Shown one piece after another: positions 6,625-10,467 of a DNA stretch of 10,467 bases. The notes under the pieces were generated by a model that saw only the letters and a list, made by a program, of their open reading frames with translations, ran no database searches and was not told the origin of the DNA. How positions within the stretch are numbered: position 1 is the stretch's first letter; the number at the start of each line of letters is the position of its first letter. The DNA is taken from NCBI GenBank assembly GCA_051649785.1, contig JBOFHT010000017.1:1-10467 (forward strand), written 5' to 3'. Made by a program: the position numbers and the translations under genes. The DNA is from JBOFHT01 sp051649785 (GTDB lineage: Archaea > Methanobacteriota > Methanobacteria > Methanobacteriales > Methanobacteriaceae).

Positions 6625-7227
6625 TTAAAAATTACTTATATCTATACTAAACTTAATTCTATAGTATGGTAAAATGCAACAAGGACAGTAATACTCGGAC
6701 TTAACTTCAAACGCCCCATAATGACTAAATATAAAAGTTAAATCTTTTTCAACATTACTAAGAACTTCTTTTAAGTTTTGATTACTGTTGATATTATAAA
6801 GTCGGATATTTCCCCTACAATAAGAGGTATTTAAAAAACTAAATTCCTTAATTTCATTAATTTCAAAAGCTTTAGTGATTTTAGAACTATCTAAGCCAAT
6901 ATCACATGAATTATCATTGGAGCTATTATTATTATTATTATTATATTTATTATCACTACTAATACTACTAATACTACTGTTTTTATTACTGGTTTTATCC
7001 CTATTTTTATCACTATAGTTACTAATATTACAATTATTGCTTATCTCACTAATATTATTTTTATTATCAATATTATTATCAATATCCCCAACAATATCAA
7101 TAATACCCATATTATCATTATAAACATCTAAAATATCATTAATTTTAGTCTTTATTTCCAAAATAATATTGTTACCATAGTTTTTAGTGGTATTTGCATT
7201 ATTGTTATTATTAGTATTATTATCCAT
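6625..7227 (-). CDS. unrecognised Asn-rich protein with C-terminal CPCC motif
   Basis: I do not recognise this 200-aa protein. Residues 1-20 are Asn-rich and start right after the ATG. A short amphipathic, helix-like stretch follows at 21-47 (IILEIKTKINDILDVY). Residues 48-108 are again Asn/Ser/Asp/Ile low complexity. The last 90 residues look like a normal fold: KAFEINEIKEFSFLN, a cysteine at 137 (YCRGNIRLYN), a helix about 150-165, and YYCPCC (C181, C183, C184) before a final strand. Three clustered cysteines plus C137 could bind a metal or be redox-active. There is no signal peptide or membrane segment. GTGAT (7232-7236) upstream is a partial Shine-Dalgarno match and supports the ATG. It ends 18 nt before dys and is probably co-transcribed with it. 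That it is a real gene follows from the ribosome site, tight spacing and non-repetitive C-terminus. Confidence 0.7.
   Translation of the reverse strand: MDNNTNNNNNANTTKNYGNNIILEIKTKINDILDVYNDNMGIIDIVGDIDNNIDNKNNISEISNNCNISNYSDKNRDKTSNKNSSISSISSDNKYNNNNNNSSNDNSCDIGLDSSKITKAFEINEIKEFSFLNTSYCRGNIRLYNINSNQNLKEVLSNVEKDLTFIFSHYGAFEVKSEYYCPCCILPYYRIKFSIDISNF
6904..7086 (-). repeat. Asn/Ser low-complexity block in the unknown gene
   Basis: The block encodes residues about 48-108. Near-trinucleotide tracts (plus strand ATT, ACT and ATC) fill it, including an Asn6 run at 6925-6942. It separates a short N-terminal helix from the cysteine-bearing C-terminal part. Confidence 0.7.
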
Positions 7228-7482
7228 AAAATCACAAGAAATAAATTAATTATTAGATTAAAAGCTAGGTATAATGGTAATATTAGTAGTAATAATAATA
7301 TTAGTAGTATTGGCATTATTAGTATTATTATGAACAATAATGATATTAATAGCCGTAATAGGGGCATTAGTATTATTAATAGTAATAGATGTAGTAATAT
7401 ATTTAATAAGCTAAGTAATTATAAAATAAATATTAATAAAATTAATTTTTTTATTGTTGTTATGAGTATTAAATAAAACTAA
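7228..7482. repeat. trinucleotide-like AT-rich intergenic segment
   Basis: Between the CBS gene stop and the start of the unknown gene, about 7275-7400 consists of AGT/AAT/ATT-type triplets in plus-strand phase. One plus frame stays open from inside the neighbouring gene to TAA near 7475, rich in Ser, Asn and Ile, but I see no ribosome site. The opposite strand gives a hydrophobic frame. Both look like composition artefacts of the repeat. The promoter of the unknown/dys operon must lie here if it is not read from the CBS gene; no single box stands out. Confidence 0.5.
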
Positions 7483-8367
7483 CTAAGTTTTTAAGTCGGT
7501 TATAGTATTAACAATATCAGTTCTTGTTATAATACCAATAGGGTTTTTAGAATCATCTAAAATAATTAATCTGCCCACTTTATATTTATGCATTAAATCA
7601 ATAGCTTCAGCAATCATTAAATCACCTTTAACTGTGATGGGGTTTTTTGACATTATATCTTTAACAATAACATCTTTTTTTGAATTAGCTATTGCTGAAA
7701 CAATATCTGTTAGTGTTAAAATACCAACAACTTGATTATCTTCCATAACAGGAGTACCCTCAATTTTTGCATCAATCATGACTTTTGAAGCTTCTTGTAT
7801 TCTAAACTTTGAATCAATTGAAATAAGGTCTAAACTTGCAACTTCTAAAACTGTTTTTTTAGGTATACTTCTAATTGTAGTAGTATCTAAAAGTAAAATA
7901 TTATCTATATCGTCTCTCCCAACAATAGTTCCTGTAACACCTAATCTGTTAACCGGAGTAGGACCAATTCTAATATCATCCCCGATATCTAAGCTTTTAA
8001 TACTTCCTAAAATTTTAATAGCAGCTTCACATTCCCCAGGGTGCGGAATACTAGTAAATTCTATTTTAGCTACAGAAATATCTTTAAGTTCAATGCCCTT
8101 TTTAAATATTGGGACTTTAGATGCATTATCTGTTACTGAAATACTTAAAGTATGATATGCTTCAATAGTAGGTTTATAACCACCACGAGGACCTGGAACT
8201 CCTTTAACTAAACTTAAACTTCTAAGAGCTTGCATTTGATTCCTAATAGTCCCTGGATTACGATTCATAACTTCCGCTATGTCTTCTCCCTTAATAGAAC
8301 TCCCATTAGAAGTTTGGTATAAATTAATTAAAGTTTGTAAAATTTCTTTTTGAACAGAGGCCAGCAT
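7483..8367 (-). CDS. winged-helix / CBS-pair putative transcriptional regulator
   Basis: The 294-aa cytoplasmic protein is probably a ligand-sensing DNA-binding regulator. Residues 1-65 form an Rrf2-like winged helix: IKGEDIAEVMNRNPGTIRNQMQALRSLSLV is the helix-turn-helix and PGPRGGYKPT the wing. Residues about 72-175 form a middle domain of mixed strands (VAKIEFTSIPHPGECEA, IGPTPVNRLGVTGTIVG) that I cannot name. Residues about 183-230 and 236-292 are two CBS motifs, with ILTLTDIV and IITRTDIV ending each. CBS pairs commonly bind adenosine nucleotides or S-adenosylmethionine. Similar proteins occur across methanogens; targets are unknown. No Rrf2-type cysteine cluster is seen, so iron-sulfur sensing is unlikely. 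The ATG is preceded by a strong GGTGA site. There is no Asn-rich insert. A 255-bp gap separates it from the next gene, so it may be transcribed alone. Confidence 0.88.
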   Translation of the reverse strand: MLASVQKEILQTLINLYQTSNGSSIKGEDIAEVMNRNPGTIRNQMQALRSLSLVKGVPGPRGGYKPTIEAYHTLSISVTDNASKVPIFKKGIELKDISVAKIEFTSIPHPGECEAAIKILGSIKSLDIGDDIRIGPTPVNRLGVTGTIVGRDDIDNILLLDTTTIRSIPKKTVLEVASLDLISIDSKFRIQEASKVMIDAKIEGTPVMEDNQVVGILTLTDIVSAIANSKKDVIVKDIMSKNPITVKGDLMIAEAIDLMHKYKVGRLIILDDSKNPIGIITRTDIVNTITDLKT

Positions 8368-8371
8368 AAAC

Positions 8372-8376
8372 TCACC
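8372..8376 (-). promoter_or_regulatory. ribosome-binding site of the CBS regulator gene
   Basis: GGTGA on the minus strand lies 4 nt before the ATG at 8367 and fixes that start. Confidence 0.7.
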
Positions 8377-8421
8377 AAATTAGCAATTTGAGTAGAAAAT
8401 AAATTTAAAATTATTAACTAA

Positions 8422-8430
8422 ATAAATATA
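8422..8430 (-). promoter_or_regulatory. possible TATA box of the CBS regulator gene
   Basis: TATATTTAT on the minus strand lies about 55 bp upstream of the ATG. A start about 25 bp downstream gives a leader near 33 nt that includes the GGTGA site. Other AT-only boxes nearby are possible. Confidence 0.25.
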
Positions 8431-8640
8431 ATATTCATATGTAAATTAATTAATAAATTAAATTAATTAATGATTAATAATGATTAATAGTTAATAGTAT
8501 TTATATTTATTGAAGTAGCTTTATTATTAGGACTTAATATTATTTGATTAGCAAAATTTAGCAAAATTATTATCAAAATTGTTACTATTTAAATTGACAC
8601 CATTGTAACAAATATTAATATTGATTGAATTATCATAGCT

Positions 8641-8676
8641 ATTATTGGAATTAGTATGAATATTATTGGAATTAGT
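8641..8676. repeat. 15-nt direct repeat with 21-bp period
   Basis: ATTATTGGAATTAGT occurs exactly at 8641-8655 and 8662-8676. The 21-bp period is seven codons, and the plus strand reads IIGIS(M/E)(N/D) twice in a frame open from 8629 to 8784. That frame has its first ATG only at 8656 and no ribosome site. It could be a gene remnant or a chance duplication. Confidence 0.5.
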
Positions 8677-8904
8677 GAAGATATTAATCTATTTGTTAGA
8701 ATTATTAGTAATATTATTACTATTTATATTAAAAAAATTAGTATTAATAATAAATTATATTTTATTAAAATTATTAAAAAGTAGCATGTAGTGGTGAAAT
8801 TAAAATTAATCTTTAAAACTTAAATGTAAAAAATTCGTGGTCAAAAGTTGAAATTTCTAAACCAAAACTTCATTAAAATCCTTGAATTGGTAAATAGATA
8901 AAAT

Positions 8905-8920
8905 TTTTCCATATGGAAAA
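8905..8920. promoter_or_regulatory. perfect 16-bp palindrome TTTTCCATATGGAAAA
   Basis: The sequence is its own reverse complement over 16 bp. It lies between the surface-protein gene stop and the CBS gene start. It could be an operator for a dimeric regulator or part of a 3' structure. It is more than 500 bp from the nearest start codon, which weakens an operator role for the annotated genes. Confidence 0.4.
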
Positions 8921-8946
8921 TCTTTTTGACAAACCTCGTAAATACT

Positions 8947-8953
8947 AAAAAAA
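8947..8953 (-). terminator. T7 run downstream of the surface-protein gene
   Basis: On the minus strand a run of seven T, within a T-rich stretch, begins 59 nt after the stop codon. This fits an archaeal oligo-T terminator. Confidence 0.35.
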
Positions 8954-9012
8954 TAATAAACCAAAGGATAGATAAACCATATATCATAATCAGTATAATC
9001 TATCTAATCAAG

Positions 9013-10188
9013 CTATTTAATCCAATAACCAGTTCTATTATAAGCATATTCATCACAAGTATACTCAGACCAACCCCAATTTAAAACATGTGCCATTTCA
9101 TGGTAAACCACAAAAGGATCTTTATAGGATATAATAACTTTATATAAAACAATTTTTCCCTGGGTAGATTTATAAGTAATTCCTAATGTACTTTTCCAAT
9201 CATTCTCAGGAGAACGACCTTCATACACATTAGCATAAACTTTAAGTTCATTCATAGCTTTTTCATAAGCATTTTTAGGAGAGTTATAGTAAACTTTATA
9301 GTTAGTATAAGTAAGTAATGTTCCATCCCAATACACATATCTAGGATTGGCTATTATATAAGTATTTTTTTTAGCAACATTACCTGCTACATCATAAGCA
9401 TAAACAGTTATTGTTAATTTTCTAATATATCTATAGCTAAGTGTAGTTTTTGTAGACCAATGAGTACTATTTACACGATTAAGAGTAATAGATTTAGATT
9501 TAAATTTTGCAATAACTTTTCTTGTAGAAGAATCTGTTACAGCTACTAATGTGAATGGAGTTCCTGCAGTTATAGTATTAGGTCCTGCATTGGCATATTT
9601 GATTTTTGGAGGAACATTATCTACATCAAAATTAGTTAATTTACTGTATGATTTTGAACCATCTGAAACTATGATTTTGACACTATATTTACCTGTAGTA
9701 AGTCCTTTAGTACTAAATTTATAATACCAATAACCATAACTGCTTTTTTTAAGTTTTTTTATTATATTAGTCTTAAAATAAGATTTTGAAATACTAATTT
9801 TAGATGATACAGCCATTCTATTGACTTTTAAGGAAACTGACTTAACATAACCCTTTGTTTTAACTTTGACTGTAATAATTTTTCCTGTTTTTACGGCATA
9901 ACTTGAAAGTGAAACACTAATTATTTTAGATAATGGAATACTAATTTGTTTTGAGGAAATATTAGTCCCTGTTTTATTATTAGTATTATTAATATTACTG
10001 CTACTATTATTACTACTATTGCTCTTATTACTAACAGATACATTGTCGTTTATATCATAAATTATTTTACTAAAATTAGTAACTGCTACACTATTACTAC
10101 CCGAGCTATTTTCAGTAGCAAAAACACTGCCTATTGAAACAAATAATAAAACAGCACAAATAATAAATAAATAAATTTTAGGATTCAA
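9013..10188 (-). CDS. secreted Ig-like protein with C-terminal HExxH metallopeptidase-like domain
   Basis: From TTG at 10188 the protein is 391 aa. Residues 1-24 form a signal peptide (MNPKIYLFIICAVLLFVSIG, then SVFA before TE). A Ser/Asn linker follows at about 51-79, then two Ig-like beta domains (about 90-191 and 192-283, joined at DNVPPKIKY). The C-terminal part has HEMAH (363-367) and, 12 residues on, CDEYA (378-382). H363, E364 and H367 match a zinc-peptidase active site, and E380 is a candidate third ligand in the style of gluzincins. The domain is short, so it may be catalytic or a degenerate binding module. Ig-like surface proteins are common in gut Methanobacteriales. The protein is Lys-rich. 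A GTG at 10344 would extend the frame by 52 residues, but GAGGAG (10196-10201) points to the TTG, which also begins a textbook signal peptide. No anchor is visible at the C-terminus. Confidence 0.75.
   Translation of the reverse strand: MNPKIYLFIICAVLLFVSIGSVFATENSSGSNSVAVTNFSKIIYDINDNVSVSNKSNSSNNSSSNINNTNNKTGTNISSKQISIPLSKIISVSLSSYAVKTGKIITVKVKTKGYVKSVSLKVNRMAVSSKISISKSYFKTNIIKKLKKSSYGYWYYKFSTKGLTTGKYSVKIIVSDGSKSYSKLTNFDVDNVPPKIKYANAGPNTITAGTPFTLVAVTDSSTRKVIAKFKSKSITLNRVNSTHWSTKTTLSYRYIRKLTITVYAYDVAGNVAKKNTYIIANPRYVYWDGTLLTYTNYKVYYNSPKNAYEKAMNELKVYANVYEGRSPENDWKSTLGITYKSTQGKIVLYKVIISYKDPFVVYHEMAHVLNWGWSEYTCDEYAYNRTGYWIK
9952..10038 (-). repeat. Ser/Asn low-complexity linker in the surface protein
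   Basis: The segment encodes residues about 51-79, dominated by Ser and Asn (for example SNSSNNSSSNINNTNN). It links the signal peptide region to the first Ig-like domain. Extracellular linkers are often of this kind, so it is less unusual than the inserts in cytoplasmic enzymes. Confidence 0.7.
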
Positions 10189-10195
10189 ATTAAAT

Positions 10196-10201
10196 CTCCT
10201 C
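10196..10201 (-). promoter_or_regulatory. ribosome-binding site that decides a TTG start
   Basis: GAGGAG on the minus strand lies 7 nt upstream of TTG at 10188. It is the strongest Shine-Dalgarno match in the upstream part of this frame. Neither GTG at 10344 nor ATG at 10263 has one. Confidence 0.65.
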
Positions 10202-10361
10202 TTGAACAAACTAATAATAATACCTATAATAATTATAATATTAATGCTACAAGTACCACCCATTAATACATAATAGTAATAAAAATAAAATGAATTTGAG
10301 CAATACATATTAATGAAAACAATAATATTACTGTTAATATCCACAACTTACTACTAAAAGC

Positions 10362-10370
10362 AATATAAAT
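10362..10370 (-). promoter_or_regulatory. possible TATA box of the surface-protein gene
   Basis: ATTTATATT on the minus strand is preceded by AAAACT, which resembles a BRE. A start about 25 bp downstream, near 10340, would give a leader of about 150 nt before the TTG. The region upstream (10371-10467) is AT-rich and otherwise featureless. Confidence 0.3.
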
Positions 10371-10467
10371 AGTTTTAATTATATAAATTTATTCTATTTT
10401 TCATATTATTTATAATTTTTTATTATTACTCAAATATAAGATTATTAAACGATTATTAGAAAAATAG

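Larger units (their letters stand above)
8368..9012. other. 645-bp intergenic region with short repeats and a palindrome
   Basis: No confident gene lies here. It holds the CBS gene ribosome site and a possible TATA box (8422-8430). Small tandem duplications are AATGATTAAT twice (8469-8488), TTAGCAAAAT twice (8548-8567) and a 15-nt repeat ATTATTGGAATTAGT at 8641 and 8662. A perfect 16-bp palindrome lies at 8905-8920. A T7 run on the minus strand (8947-8953) follows the surface-protein gene. About 8800-8990 is less repetitive than the rest and contains a 48-codon minus-strand frame (8841-8987) that I judge doubtful. Confidence 0.5.

Noticed and set aside
7152..7367. Minus-strand 71-codon hydrophobic frame
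   Set aside because: It overlaps the start of the Asn-rich gene in another frame and is explained by triplet repeats; no ribosome site.
7778..8155. Plus-strand 125-codon frame opposite the CBS regulator
   Set aside because: It lies fully within a well-supported gene on the other strand and has no recognisable motif.
9013..10344. Longer 443-aa version of the surface protein from GTG 10344
   Set aside because: No ribosome site precedes the GTG, the extension is a low-complexity Ile/Tyr-rich run, and TTG 10188 has GAGGAG plus a normal signal peptide.
1..10467. CRISPR array, insertion sequence, tRNA or defence island
   Set aside because: The repeats seen are two-copy or short degenerate tandems without unique spacers; no transposase, Cas, restriction or toxin-antitoxin motifs, and no tRNA-like cloverleaf, were found.

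Overview
The window is very AT-rich (G+C visibly well below one third) and looks archaeal, most likely a methanogen of the Methanobacteriales (Methanobrevibacter- or Methanosphaera-like). The evidence is a deoxyhypusine synthase, a creatininase-family deformylase of the ArfB type used in F420/riboflavin synthesis, a pre-PUA/PUA RNA-binding protein, a winged-helix/CBS-pair regulator of archaeal type, and ribosome-binding sites of the GGTGA / GAGGAG kind. Genus-level placement is inference.

Layout. Positions 1-438 are non-coding, with a 22-nt direct repeat and a likely promoter. Two plus-strand genes follow: a PUA-domain protein (TTG start, 439-918) and arfB (988-1686). From 1750 to 10188 every gene is on the minus strand. 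In transcription order from the right they are: a secreted Ig-like/metallopeptidase-like protein (9013-10188, TTG start); a winged-helix/CBS regulator (7483-8367); an unrecognised Asn-rich protein with a CPCC motif (6625-7227); deoxyhypusine synthase (5581-6606); a YigZ/IMPACT-family protein (4756-5526); and a large SF2 helicase with a zinc-binding segment (1750-4626). The unknown gene, dys and the YigZ gene are closely spaced (18 and 54 nt) and may form one transcription unit, possibly extending into the helicase after a 129-nt gap. arfB and the helicase converge across 63 nt.

Biology. Several genes are tied to translation or nucleic acids: the PUA protein, deoxyhypusine synthase (modifies aIF5A), the YigZ/IMPACT protein (a family linked to translation control) and the helicase. 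The others serve coenzyme synthesis (ArfB), ligand-sensing regulation (CBS) and the cell surface (Ig-like/HExxH protein).

The most striking signal is not a classical system. Asparagine-rich (Asn/Ser/Ile) low-complexity segments, encoded by near-trinucleotide AAT/ATT/AGT runs, are inserted in conserved proteins (helicase, YigZ, deoxyhypusine synthase), make up over half of the unknown protein, and form a linker in the surface protein. Similar trinucleotide-like DNA also lies between genes. The two plus-strand genes and the CBS regulator lack it. This resembles the Asn-rich inserts of AT-rich eukaryotes such as Plasmodium and Dictyostelium. I found no CRISPR array, tRNA, rRNA, insertion sequence or recognisable defence system.
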